Shown piece by piece: positions 33,708-44,025 of a stretch of DNA of 64,000 nt (within the stretch, counting starts at the first letter, position 1; each line of letters starts with the position of its first letter). The notes under the pieces are model-generated. The model was not told the DNA's origin, did not search any database, and saw only the letters and a program-made list of their open reading frames with translations. The DNA is from Thelonectria olida (lineage: Eukaryota; Ascomycota; Sordariomycetes; Hypocreales; Nectriaceae), in the NCBI GenBank assembly GCA_020736575.1, contig JAGPYM010000003.1, forward strand, positions 1,426,001 through 1,490,000. The letters are read 5' to 3'. The position numbers and the translations under genes were made by a program.

Positions 33708-35765
33708 CTAGGATGCAGTCATGAGCTCGTTATTCTTTACACTCTTGCTAAGGGACGAGCTCGAATCAGAGCGATCAATCAATCCCATCTTGCCCAGCTT
33801 CCTAACCAGCATCGTGTTCTGAGCCTGGAGGTCGCCGACCTGGCCCTCGAGGATCTCGATCTGCTTCAGGGCGAGGTCGCGCTCGGCGCGCACTTTTTCG
33901 ATCTCGAGGGCCATGTTGGCCTTTTCCTCGCGCTCCTGGGCCTTGCGCTTCCGCTCGTCGGCTTTGCGCTTCTCGGCTTCGCGCTTCTCCTCGAGCTTGC
34001 GCACTTCGCGGCGGTATTTTTCCTCCTGCTTGGCCACCTCGCGGTCATGCTTCTCGCGCAGCTTGGCCATGGTCGCGGCGTCCTTCTCCTTCTCACCCTG
34101 CAGCTTCGTGTCCCTGCGCTGATGAAACTTGGACATCTTCTCGTCGAGCTTGCGACGGCGCTCCTGAAGCTTCTTAAGCTCCTTGTCGTGCTGGCTCGTC
34201 GTGCGATTAGACCTAGACGTTTCAGATTGTGACTCTGTGGTGCTTTCGGGTGTTTTCTCTTCGGTCACGCTCCGCTCAAGCGCCGACGCGAAACTCCGGA
34301 TCGACGAGGCCTCGCTTGCCAAGTCGTCATCATGGTTTTGTTGCTCGACGTGGTGCTCTTCAACCGTTGCTACATCCGACGTGCTCTCATTAGATACCTC
34401 TGAAGATGCACCACCAATTCTCTGAAGAGCGGTGGCGGCAGCGGTGGCGGCTAGGGAGCTGGCTGCTCCAAAGGCTCCGGTGAGCATGCCATAGAGGCCG
34501 TTGCTACTGGGGACCGTCTCATCCTCGGCGGTCACAACATAGTCGGGTTGGGCGGCAACAGCGGCACCATTAGCACTGCTGGTGGTGATGTTTGGAATGT
34601 CAGACGCCGTGTCTTGTCCAGGCTTGGCTGTCTCGGGGTCTTTGGTGACATCATCATTCTCGTTGGGCTTCTCGAAGCCTTGGATAGATTTAGCCGTAAG
34701 CCACTTCAGGAACTTCCCCGCATCACCGATTATACCAGGCGGGGTTCCCTTCTCAATCAGGAATCGAGGAACACTTCCTCCGGGATCGCTGCGCGTTACC
34801 ATGATCCATTCCACAGCCGTCGGGGACTCGTCCAGATCCTGGGTGGGAGCCGAGTGATCGTCATTGCCGGCCGTGCTCCGTCTTTTGGCTTCGTCCCTCC
34901 CCAAGTCGATCGACGACAGCGATCGCTTGGTTGCTACGGGATCGGTTGGTATTTCTCGAATCAGCTCGACGGATTCGTAGTAGCCACGGATAATGCCCTG
35001 GCGTGGAGGGCACTCTGGATGTTCGCATGGTTTCGAGACAATCATGAATTGTCGCAGCGGACGGGGGCCATCTGAGGGCTGGATGGAAGATTCCGAAGTC
35101 AAGAGTAGAGTGATGAAGTCACGCGGCGCCGTTGGGCCCGGGAACTGGGCGGATAGTTGAAAGACTGAAGAACTGGTTAGCATCTTTGCGGTCGTTGGGA
35201 AGGTATTCCATAGGAACTTACCCTGCACCCGGGTGGCGGCATCTTCAACGGTTTGGTCCTCGACTCGTTTATCAGCTCCAATGCCTCGAATGTTGCCGCT
35301 TCCTGGTGATCCCTGGATCTTCATCGTCTCAGCGAACTCGATTTCCAGGCCTTTCTTCCAGTTATCAAAAGACAGGCCCTCATGCACGCTCCTCCGCGCG
35401 AACCAGGAACCGCGTCCATCCTTGGCTCCCAGCTTATAGACGCTTATTCCCAATGGATTGTCCTTGGCGTTCACTTTGATTTCTTTCCACTCCTTTCTAA
35501 GTTCCTGTGCCTGAGTAATGGCCACGGCCTTTTGGCGCTGAGACAATGCCTGCTGAATGTCGCCGGCCGCCGACTCCGTTTTCGCGCGGGCACGCCCCGA
35601 GGCTGCGGCGGCAGAGGTGGCTCTTGTGGCCGGTGCGGGAATGGATTCGACGACGGTTTGTGTCTCGGATAAGATGTCGTCGATGAATTCTTTCATGCTG
35701 TCTTGCGGGACGACGTCCCATTCGACGGGGCCCATGGCCGATAACGGTTCATGGTGGTTGCCCAT
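33708..35765 (-). CDS. DUF3074 START-like protein with C-terminal coiled coil
   Basis: Exon 1 is 35765-35222 and exon 2 is 35164-33708, giving 666 aa. A 57-nt intron (GTAAGT, GCTAAC branch, CAG) lies within an otherwise open frame; removing it gives VQVFQLSAQFPGPTAPRDF. MGNHHEPLS was chosen as start because the frame upstream is a leader. Residues about 100-350 correspond to the DUF3074 domain, which belongs to the START-like lipid-binding superfamily (GSWFARRSVHEGL, FPGPTAPRDFITLLLTS, VEWIMVTRSDPGGSVPRFLIEKGTP). A variable acidic/Ser-rich linker follows, then a long charged coiled coil at about residues 530-650 rich in Lys/Glu/Arg. Lipid ligand and location are unknown. The next gene upstream on the same strand also contains a START-like fold. 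Confidence 0.85.
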   Translation of the reverse strand: MGNHHEPLSAMGPVEWDVVPQDSMKEFIDDILSETQTVVESIPAPATRATSAAAASGRARAKTESAAGDIQQALSQRQKAVAITQAQELRKEWKEIKVNAKDNPLGISVYKLGAKDGRGSWFARRSVHEGLSFDNWKKGLEIEFAETMKIQGSPGSGNIRGIGADKRVEDQTVEDAATRVQGKFLWNTFPTTAKMLTSSSVFQLSAQFPGPTAPRDFITLLLTSESSIQPSDGPRPLRQFMIVSKPCEHPECPPRQGIIRGYYESVELIREIPTDPVATKRSLSSIDLGRDEAKRRSTAGNDDHSAPTQDLDESPTAVEWIMVTRSDPGGSVPRFLIEKGTPPGIIGDAGKFLKWLTAKSIQGFEKPNENDDVTKDPETAKPGQDTASDIPNITTSSANGAAVAAQPDYVVTAEDETVPSSNGLYGMLTGAFGAASSLAATAAATALQRIGGASSEVSNESTSDVATVEEHHVEQQNHDDDLASEASSIRSFASALERSVTEEKTPESTTESQSETSRSNRTTSQHDKELKKLQERRRKLDEKMSKFHQRRDTKLQGEKEKDAATMAKLREKHDREVAKQEEKYRREVRKLEEKREAEKRKADERKRKAQEREEKANMALEIEKVRAERDLALKQIEILEGQVGDLQAQNTMLVRKLGKMGLIDRSDSSSSLSKSVKNNELMTAS

Positions 35766-36436
35766 GGTGGTGTCTAGGTCAGTTAGGAGAGGAGGTGAAG
35801 GTATGACGGAGGACAAGAGAGTAAAGAGGGACAAAATATCGTGCAGACGACAAATGAACCAAGGCAACGGAAGCGCTGGAAGAAGTAAAAGTAGCCTCGA
35901 CCACAGTACGAGGAGGGTGCCAAGGGTGCCTCATTGACGTCAGGGCCGCCCTAAAACGGCCAAATCGGATGTGGCGCTGACCCGGAGTCTTCGGCGAGAG
36001 TGCAGCGGCCGTTTTTTTCAAGCCACGTCGGAAATGCTGACTGATACGACACGAATACTTTGCACTGCTCGTAATATCATCGGTGGTTGCGTATGGAAAT
36101 ACGCGGAATTCGTATTGCCCATGTAACTCGGCACTTGGTCAATACTCGGAACAACTCGCACTCGGAAAGACCCAAACGATGAGATAATATCCCGGCACAT
36201 AATGTTCGTACTCGGATGCATAGGTGGTTAATCAAACGCCCGCTGTTTATTAACTAGTTATGCCACTCGCTCATCATCAATTTCGTACATACAGCTTTTG
36301 TGTGTCCTGATATACAAATTCCCCCCCAATACCATGCACTAATGGAACCTATGCTACTGCTACGCTACCTAGGTACCCATTGTAGTTATAGGTCAGTCAG
36401 CCGTTGGCAGTTATGCAACAACCCCAATCAGACGAA
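35766..36436. other. Intergenic region upstream of the DUF3074 gene
   Basis: This is the promoter of the DUF3074 gene and the 3' flank of the LAM-type gene, both on the - strand. A CRE palindrome lies at 35935-35942 and a CTACCTAGGTACC copy at 36364-36379. No gene seen. Confidence 0.5.
35935..35942. promoter_or_regulatory. CRE-type palindrome TGACGTCA
   Basis: A perfect CRE, the site of Atf1/CreA-unrelated bZIP stress factors in fungi, located 170 bp upstream of the DUF3074 start. It is the only full TGACGTCA I noticed; other places have half matches (TGACGTCC near 2304 and 18974). Confidence 0.45.
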
Positions 36437-39400
36437 TCATGCCATGTCCAGCTTCCTCTCCTTCATCACCGCCCGGAGGTCGGCCCTGCAACTGCCACAG
36501 TGATTATCGCGCCACTCTTCCAGCTCTCGTCGTCTCTCCGATGACATGTCATCTATCACCTTCTGCGTACCTCCGAGCTTCTTCGCATTGCTGCCCTTCT
36601 TCTTCTTGCTGCTCTCCGAGTGGCGCTGCAGCCTAATGTCCAACTCATCGCACAGCGACTTTTCGTCTATCAGCCAATTTTCCCATTCCGACTGGAGCAT
36701 TTCCCGCTCAATGCTGTTGACAACTCTCATCGCTACAAGCAAGTCGTGTCGGTAAGACCCGAGCCTCTGTCGTGTCCTCCGTAGTCGACGAGCCGTAGCT
36801 TGGCTCGACGGCGATGACAACGATGACCCGGCATCCTCCCAGGGTGCGTCCATGTCAGTTGTGTCCAGGAGTTCTTTGAACGTGCCAAAACACGTGCTGT
36901 TATGAGGAAACGCAACGTCGTGGCCCGCTGCCCCTGCCGCCGCGTCCAGGTCGGTAATGTAGATGGCCTTGCTCATCATCGCGTTCGGCCGAATACCCAT
37001 GTTTTGCATAAACCCTGCCGCTCTTCGTTCACTCCACCATGTCGACATCTCGTGGGATGTAACTGCCACGTTGACTAATATGCTGACTGCGAGGAGACCA
37101 AGAAGCAGCCAATGGGCTGTCACAACATTGAATACCCGCTTCAACACTGCAATCACCCACATGATGATCGATGACAGAGCACTCTCGCCGATCGACCGAA
37201 GCGTCTCGAACACCATGGCTGTAAGTGTTCTTGGCTTGATTGCCTGCTTCTTTGTCGACTCGGTCGAAGCTGGGGAGAAGACCACCACCTCGGTCTGTTG
37301 TCCAATCTGACCATAAACCTGGATGGCCCTGTTTGTCCGGCTGCGCGCTCCTAGCTTTCGGACTTGATCGGTAGCCACCTCTGCCAACTCTTCGGCATCA
37401 CTTGCTGCGTCGTGGAGAGCCTGACGTTCGACCAGGTTCTTCGACAAGGCGGGCACCGTAGACCAGTCAATCTTTGTGTAAATTGCCAGCTTACACTTTG
37501 ACTTGGCCACATGCGTAATGACAATCTTTGTAATCACCTTGAACCATGACGAATGCGGCAGATGCCATGCAGTCTTGACATGAGTTACCACATATGTGAC
37601 ATGGTCACTGAAGACCTCAATCACCTGGTAGTCATTGACATCAGCCGTCTTAGACCGGCCGAGGACGTCCTTGTAGTCAACCTTGAACTGGAAATCACGC
37701 TTCATACGGCCCTGGTCAACTAGAGCCCAAGGACCTTGAGCAATCTGCTGAGCACGTCTCTCAAAGTACAGCTTGGGGAAGACGAAGCTCTTGTCTCCAA
37801 AGAGAACATGGAAACAGGCCTTGGCACTGAGTTCAAAGAGCCGCTCTGCCGCCATCTCAGTCATGTCCTCTGGCTTGTACTCCACGGCTTGCGTTGGGAG
37901 ATGCAGTTTGTGGTTGGGAACCTTTGCGCGAGCTTTTGATGGGCGCAGGCGCGGGCTGAAATCATTGACACGACGCCCGACTGGTCTCCCAGATGTCGTC
38001 CCATCATCGATGGGTGTATTCGCTGAAACCTCTTCCCAGCTTTCCACGCTCGGGCTCGGGCGCTCAAACTCATCCTTTTCAATATTAACCAAGGCGTTGA
38101 TGATTGCCTCGACCTCCATCGGTTCTTCGGCTTGGAGATCATCCACCAAAAGGTTCAGACGTGAATGAAGTAGTGATAGCTCGTCCAAAAATATCTTAAT
38201 GGTGATTCTCGTGTAACCCAAATCATTGGAATCCTCAGTAAGGTGCAAGAAAATGAAGTCACAGTCTTTTCCAGGTGCTGCCGTGACCTCGGCAATCGTG
38301 TCCAGGCTGATTGTGTAGGCCGTGACGAGACCGATTTGTTGTCCGTAAAAGTACATGTTGTCGGGAGTAACATAGATTCGACCATCTCCAGCCATGTCTG
38401 GCTTTCCAGGGCCTTGAGTGGGCGAACTTGTCCAAGCTGCACGGAAGACCAAGACCAGTTTCTCCTCCAAGGGGGCGTCAGGGAAAAGTAATCGGAATTG
38501 GGCATGTTGTGCTCTCAGCTCTGGAGGATAGTTACGTGGGAATACCTCTCCAGCTGGCTTCTCTTCAGACCCTTCAGTGCCAGTGCCTTTGCCGAGAGTC
38601 GCCTGTGAGGTTCCAGGGACAACCACACCAATCGGGTCGTCATCGTCAAGCCTAGGCAAGACGGGTTGCGCTGGCGAGTTCACGGCACCCCAAACATTGC
38701 TTCCCCAGTAGTTGGCGACGACTGAAGCCGGCAGCTTTCGGTTGTTTGGTCGCCGCTCTCCTGCAGTGACTACGGCTGTGCGACTCAGCCCGGTCAAGGA
38801 AGGGGGCTTCACGAGCGTGGTGGGGGCAAGACCACCTGTTTGCGTATTCATCGTATTCAGCGTTGGAGGAGCTGGAGCCATGCTTGCGGGTTGTCGAGGT
38901 GATACAGGGGCAGCCACGTTGTGGGAATATCCAACAGGGAGTAGGCTATTGCTGGAAGAGATGAGACCAGCCACGCCAGCATTTGACACAGACCCTCCGT
39001 GAGCAGCTTCGGCATTGATGCTGCCGAATGTAGCCTTGCGGTGAAGATCGAGCCTCTGGATGATCCTGGCCGCGTGCTCTCGGCCACTTTCGCCTTCTTC
39101 TCGAGCCAGGTCCCGTCCCAACGCAGTGATGGAGCGGCGAGACAAGCTACCATTAATATCAAAACTCTGCCTGGTACTAAGTCTGTCCTCTGCACCTGGC
39201 ACAGGCAAAGTACTTGACCTTTCATGCGTTATTACGCCTTCTTCAACCATGCCGAGTTGTGTATCAAGCGTCTTGGCAGAAAACTCGGGGATGCTCGGTG
39301 GTGAAATAGAGAAGGCGGGGTCCACGATGCCGGGGACGTTGGTGTTGCTTCGGCTCATGGTGGCCTCGAAGGCCCGTTTCTTGGTGACTTCGAAGACCTC

Positions 39401-40588
39401 TAGCCACTCGGTGAGCTCGCCCTGGGTCTCGGCCTGGAGTAGAATTGTCTGGCTCTTTGTCTTGACTTCAAAACAGAACCTCCTCTCTTCGCCGACTGCC
39501 GGCTTTGCATTACAAAGTAGAACGCCAATCTCGTCACCCTGAAGGACTCCCAGGGGGCCGGGAATCAGCCAGCCAAAAATGCCATCCCGGCAGTAGTACC
39601 AACGTCTGACCCAAGAATGTCTTGCCGGTTTACCTGCGAGGGTACGCAGAAACAACCAGCCCTGTTTCTCGGAGATGACACTGGCGCCGTCCTTGAGTCG
39701 CATGTTGACAGGGCCTCGGGAACCAAGAAAGGGAACCGTGGAAGTGCTGTAGTCCTCAAGTTCACGGGATGGCTTGAAGCCCGCAATAGTCGTCTCTCCC
39801 AAGTCCCTACGGGCCACTTGCAGCTCCCTTCTAAAGACACCTTCCGAGGCTTCCATCTCTTTTGACCATCCGTAGATGCGGTCCATCTCTTGGTTCCACC
39901 TGTTTGCAGTGTTGATCGCGTCTCTCGACCTCTTCATCTCCTTCCACCTTTCAGTGCAGATCTTGACAACCAGCTTGTCCAAAGTGAAACGCAGTTGCGG
40001 CGCAAGTTGACAAAAGTCTAGCGAAGACTTAAGATAGACCTTTCGAGTCTCATATACGGCAAATGCGTCCTCACGGAGAGCCGAGGGCTCTTTCGTCTTT
40101 GACTGACCAACATAACGGGCGAGGGTCGAATCGAAGATGCGTTGGGAATTGTCCAACGACTTCCGGCATTCTTTGAAGTGTCGCAGGTCTCCAGAGATGA
40201 AGTTCCTGATAGGTTCGACGACTGAGGTCTCCAGCTTCTTCATAGTGCTTAGCATCTGTACCCAGTGATCGCGCCACCCATCGCCCACCCTCTGGAGGGC
40301 CAGGAATGTATAGTCATTGTCCACCACACCATCGGCAGCAGTCGGGACCGTCTTCGCAAGGTATGTGTTGATCGTCTCTTCGAGGGCAAGGAAATCATAT
40401 AAGAGCTTTGAGGTGGAATTCACGTATCCATTCAGCCACCGCTCTATGGCATCGACTTGTTCGGAAAAGTTGGCAGCGGTGACGCGGAAAGTCGGGGAGT
40501 CGAGAGAAGCTTCGTTGAGGCCAACGGGGATTGCGGTGCTGGAGGCGTTCATGGGCGCGGGCGCGGTTGAGGGCGGAGGATCAGGCAT
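36437..40588 (-). CDS. LAM/Sip3-type sterol-transfer protein (BAR-PH-GRAM-VASt-TM)
   Basis: A single uninterrupted exon encodes 1383 aa from MPDPPPST; the frame extends further upstream only from a non-ATG codon. Domains in order: BAR-like helical region (about 20-260), PH domain (about 312-405, GWLFLRTLAGKPARHSW ... WLEVFE), Ser/Pro-rich linker with phosphorylation-type sites, GRAM-like fold (about 695-810, GRIYVTPDNMYFYGQQIG), VASt START-like domain (about 905-1085, FHVLFGDKSFVFPKLYFERR ... WHLPHSSWFKVITKIVI), a membrane segment (about 1152-1176, HWLLLGLLAVSILVNVAV) and a charged C-terminal tail. This is the layout of yeast Sip3/Lam3 and Ysp1/Lam1, ER-anchored proteins at ER-plasma membrane contacts that handle sterols. 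Which of the two it represents cannot be decided, as filamentous fungi usually have one. Confidence 0.9.
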   Translation of the reverse strand: MPDPPPSTAPAPMNASSTAIPVGLNEASLDSPTFRVTAANFSEQVDAIERWLNGYVNSTSKLLYDFLALEETINTYLAKTVPTAADGVVDNDYTFLALQRVGDGWRDHWVQMLSTMKKLETSVVEPIRNFISGDLRHFKECRKSLDNSQRIFDSTLARYVGQSKTKEPSALREDAFAVYETRKVYLKSSLDFCQLAPQLRFTLDKLVVKICTERWKEMKRSRDAINTANRWNQEMDRIYGWSKEMEASEGVFRRELQVARRDLGETTIAGFKPSRELEDYSTSTVPFLGSRGPVNMRLKDGASVISEKQGWLFLRTLAGKPARHSWVRRWYYCRDGIFGWLIPGPLGVLQGDEIGVLLCNAKPAVGEERRFCFEVKTKSQTILLQAETQGELTEWLEVFEVTKKRAFEATMSRSNTNVPGIVDPAFSISPPSIPEFSAKTLDTQLGMVEEGVITHERSSTLPVPGAEDRLSTRQSFDINGSLSRRSITALGRDLAREEGESGREHAARIIQRLDLHRKATFGSINAEAAHGGSVSNAGVAGLISSSNSLLPVGYSHNVAAPVSPRQPASMAPAPPTLNTMNTQTGGLAPTTLVKPPSLTGLSRTAVVTAGERRPNNRKLPASVVANYWGSNVWGAVNSPAQPVLPRLDDDDPIGVVVPGTSQATLGKGTGTEGSEEKPAGEVFPRNYPPELRAQHAQFRLLFPDAPLEEKLVLVFRAAWTSSPTQGPGKPDMAGDGRIYVTPDNMYFYGQQIGLVTAYTISLDTIAEVTAAPGKDCDFIFLHLTEDSNDLGYTRITIKIFLDELSLLHSRLNLLVDDLQAEEPMEVEAIINALVNIEKDEFERPSPSVESWEEVSANTPIDDGTTSGRPVGRRVNDFSPRLRPSKARAKVPNHKLHLPTQAVEYKPEDMTEMAAERLFELSAKACFHVLFGDKSFVFPKLYFERRAQQIAQGPWALVDQGRMKRDFQFKVDYKDVLGRSKTADVNDYQVIEVFSDHVTYVVTHVKTAWHLPHSSWFKVITKIVITHVAKSKCKLAIYTKIDWSTVPALSKNLVERQALHDAASDAEELAEVATDQVRKLGARSRTNRAIQVYGQIGQQTEVVVFSPASTESTKKQAIKPRTLTAMVFETLRSIGESALSSIIMWVIAVLKRVFNVVTAHWLLLGLLAVSILVNVAVTSHEMSTWWSERRAAGFMQNMGIRPNAMMSKAIYITDLDAAAGAAGHDVAFPHNSTCFGTFKELLDTTDMDAPWEDAGSSLSSPSSQATARRLRRTRQRLGSYRHDLLVAMRVVNSIEREMLQSEWENWLIDEKSLCDELDIRLQRHSESSKKKKGSNAKKLGGTQKVIDDMSSERRRELEEWRDNHCGSCRADLRAVMKERKLDMA

Positions 40589-41747
40589 GATGGGCAATAG
40601 AGAATGTTCAACGCCGGACAACAGCTACAGTTAACACTGAGCTGAAGTCTTGTGGCGGAAATGGATATAGAACGGTGAAGGCGGGTGGGATATTGGAATG
40701 GGAAAATGGAACGATGTGTTGGCACGAAGATACGGTGATGGGATGGGATGGGATGGGATTGGGAGCCAGGGCCTTGCTTTCCGAATGTTGACGTACCCTC
40801 TTGGGCTAACGTTTGGAAGGGAGCTACCTCCTAAGCGTTTGGCTACGGGTCACCTATCGACGCTGGGCCTGGGCGCCCCAAGCATCCATGGATCCATGGG
40901 TCCATTGCTGGGGGGGTCTTCCATCCCGCGGATTCCACTCGAACCGGCGCGCCAAACAAACCCACAGTGAACCCGAGCCACACTAAAATAGCCCCGAGTC
41001 GAGAAGTCCAAATTCAACACCCCTGAACTGTAACTATCTTTGGGTGTATCATTGTCAGTTCTTGATGCACAACTCTTTAACCTTCTTATGCAAGTTTGAC
41101 ATGGAAACATAACTCCATGTCCAGAATTAGCCCTTGCAAAGAGTCGCTCTCCACTTTCTAGTTACTCCCTACGCAGCACGCTTCTAACACTCACGTCACA
41201 AACATCACGGACTTCGATTATGACCAACACCATTGCGAACAAGACAAACGACTAGGTAGTATTTTGTTGACTCTCAGTATCGCAGCTGCTCCTCGATTAC
41301 CTTCATACCATGACGGCTGAGCCCCCAGCGCACACGTCGACTCTACTCCATGCCAGCAGCTTCGCCAAGCCAGGGCGTTGGCCATGACCTTGACGAAGCC
41401 TCTAGTCGCCGCACCTTTTAGATTCAATCATTTTGGGTGGTGTGGGGCGCTGTCGTCTGATTAGATCTCTATCCGTGATCCAAGATACAACACCAGTCGC
41501 ACATACCTTTCTTCCCACCGGTCACAACTCAAGAGGCCGTCATCATTGAGCGAAGTGGGCTCGGTCGCGACACCTGGCGGCCATGGTGGAGGGGCGTGAG
41601 GCTGGCACCCCCCATCAGGCGCTTTTGGGCAAATGACATCGGCTCGGCATCGGTCGACCTCTGCGCTTCCGGGCGCTGGGCACTGTTATTGTGCGTGGAC
41701 GGTTGAACTTGAGTTGATCCCTCGCTGCAGACGAGGGGTTCCACAGG
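40589..41747. other. Intergenic region upstream of the LAM-type gene
   Basis: This is the leader and promoter of the LAM-type gene and the 3' flank of eRF1. A GATGG pentamer repeat lies at 40737-40760. Open frames here are short and unconvincing. Confidence 0.5.
40737..40760. repeat. GATGG pentanucleotide microsatellite
   Basis: Four perfect GATGG units followed by GATTGG, about 150 bp upstream of the LAM-type start codon and therefore in its promoter or leader. Confidence 0.75.
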
Positions 41748-43385
41748 TCAATCTGCTATGGTGTTAGTGGCTTGCTACTCGTTCATAAGATTTTAAGACG
41801 CACCGTCGTAGTAATCGTCGTCATCATCCTCGAGGTCGTTTAGTTGTTCAAAGTTGACCTTGTATCGGAGAAGACCTCCGATTCCACCAAAGCCCTTCAC
41901 GAACTGGTTGCCCTCGGTGGATCGGTCGGAAACAAACTCGAGCGTGGTACCAAAATCCTTGTAGTGCTCGGCGATCCATTCCAAGAACGAGTCCTGGGAA
42001 ACAATATCCATCTCTTGACCAGTCTCCTTGTCGAGGAACATCTCGCGGCTGGACTGTTCCTGCTGCTTGGTGGTGTGCAGGATAATCTCGCTGCCATTGC
42101 TGTCCTTGAGGACCCATCGGGTAATCTCCAAGTTCTCGAAGACGATCAGAATTTCGACGGCACCGAGCTCCAGGGCCTTGAGGGTGTCGTCAATACTGTA
42201 GCAAACCTTGCCGGTATCTTGGCTAATCTCCTCGAAGTACTTGCCGATGAGTTTTTTCTCCTGGATGAACTTGACATTGCCCAGGGTCTCAGAGGAAAGC
42301 TCAATGGCCTGGTTGAAACCGTTCTCACCGCCGTAGGAAACATCAACAACCTTGATGACCTTTGTCTGGAGACGGCCGTCGAACATGTCGGAGGCGTTGA
42401 GGTCGTTCTTGAAATCTGCAGAACCAGCGAGGACGATACCAGCAACATTAACCTTGTCGGCAGTGATAAAGTTTTGCACAGCCAACTCGGCGACCTTGCG
42501 AACGTAGTTGTGACGCTTTTCCTCACGGAGACGGGCGAAACGCAAAGCGGACTGACCACCACGGCCGTGCTTCTTGGGAAGATCGACAGAGAACTTGTGG
42601 ACGATTTCGCGAGTGTTGCCGCTGAGGGTTCCGAAAAGGGCACCGTTACCATCCATGATGATGAATCCAAACTTCTGGTCCGACTCGAGGAGCTCGGCGA
42701 GGGCCTCGGTGTGAAACTTGTTGTCACAAAGATAAAGGGAGGTGTTGATGGGCTTGAAAGGCTCAAAGTCGATGTTGACCTTTCGCTCCTTGCCTTCGGA
42801 GGTCAAGATTTCACCACAGTAGACGACCAAGCCATTGGGAGGGACCTTGTTGTAGAGCTTAAGACGCTGCTGGGTCGAGGTAATGGCAGACAGGACGGAC
42901 TGTCGGTTGACACGGGACTTGATGTTGGAGGCGGTACCCTGGCAGACGGTTAGTATTCCCCAGGGAGGACATGGTGAATGAGTTTCGTGGGTGTCGTACG
43001 TATTCTTCAGCCAACATCTTTGCGATTCGCGAGACCTGATCCTTGGGGGCTGGAAGTCAGCGTGTTAGTGCGCGGTTTCCACAACATGACGATGTTGGCG
43101 GGGCAGGCTCACGGATGATCAGCGAAATCATGGAAGTTCCATTTCCTCTGGCGGCTTCAAGACGCTTGATCAGCTTCTTGACCTTCCAGATCTCGATCTA
43201 TCGAGGGCATCACGGTCAGCTATATGTCGTGGAAAGCAAGAGAAAAACCTGGTTGAGACAACGACTCCCATCTGGGACGCCGGGCAACGGGACACCAGAG
43301 GTGAGGAGGGGCTGCAGGGGGGGAAAAGATGTAAAGTTGAACAACGCACGTTCTTCTCGGCCTCGTTCGCCTGAGGATCGCTCAT
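41748..43385 (-). CDS. SUP45: Eukaryotic peptide chain release factor 1 (eRF1)
   Basis: Five exons: 43385-43350, 43197-43113, 43049-43000, 42938-41804 and an 8-nt last exon 41755-41748; total 437 aa, the same as yeast Sup45. The last intron (GTGCGT donor, CACTAAC branch, ATAG acceptor) replaces an unspliced ending YYDGAS with YYDAD. Domain 1 shows the stop-codon-reading motif NIKS (about residues 62-65) and YLCDNKF; domain 2 has the peptidyl-tRNA hydrolysis motif GRGGQSALR; the C-terminal domain that binds eRF3 ends in an acidic run. It recognises all three stop codons in the ribosomal A site. The gene lies between the LAM-type gene and the PL20 lyase gene, all on the - strand. Confidence 0.96.
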
Positions 43386-44025
43386 CTTTGCGGTGGTATT
43401 CTAGAGCCTACTGCGAGTGTGTGTTTGGCGTGTCTCGCGGGTCTGGGGACTCCGGATTGCGGTGGTGTTTTCGGGACCAAGAGACTGGACTCCCAAAAGT
43501 TGGATGTTTGGTGCCAGATTTTTATCGGTCTCTCCCACACGTCAATCAACCCTCCACGGTCCACACAGTCCACACAGTCCACTTGACGTTAATTACGTAG
43601 TTTTTTCTGCCACCGCCACACGATCGTCCAGTCGGGTCAATTTCGGGGGAGGCTGATGCCTAAGCCTGCCTAAACTGACTCCAACCAATCTTCCTTTGCT
43701 ATTGCTCACCACCTCCATATGAACCAGTCATAGAAGTCCATTTTCTCATTCAATCACTTGAAGACTTAAAATTACCCCAGGACTGAACATTAGTCACTCT
43801 GTGAGTGACGACTCCAGTTGACTCACACCTTCCAAGAACCTCACATGTTGCGACAACGAAACAGAGCGAAAGTTTGGCAGCTCATCTTTCTAACAATCCT
43901 CTTAGAGCTAACAAATATCTATTGGTGAATATAGTTCATGCATTGGCGTCAATCTGGTTCGAATCGTTGCCAGACTTTACATGCAGAGTTTTCAAGTCTT
44001 AACCATCTCAGATGCTGACGCAAAC
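43386..44025. other. Intergenic region between PL20 and eRF1
   Basis: eRF1 promoter and the 3' flank of the lyase gene. Short CCACACAGT direct repeats occur at 43561-43579. A GGTTCGAATC stretch at 43957-43966 resembles a tRNA B-box but no cloverleaf can be folded around it. Confidence 0.5.

Noticed and set aside
40589..40621. Earlier start of the LAM-type protein
   Set aside because: The upstream codon is TTG, not ATG; MPDPPPST is the first ATG in frame.
41844..42953. 369-codon antisense frame across eRF1
   Set aside because: A codon-bias shadow of the eRF1 exon; no family resemblance.
43950..43985. tRNA-like B-box (GGTTCGAATC)
   Set aside because: No A-box at proper spacing and no acceptor or anticodon stem can be paired.
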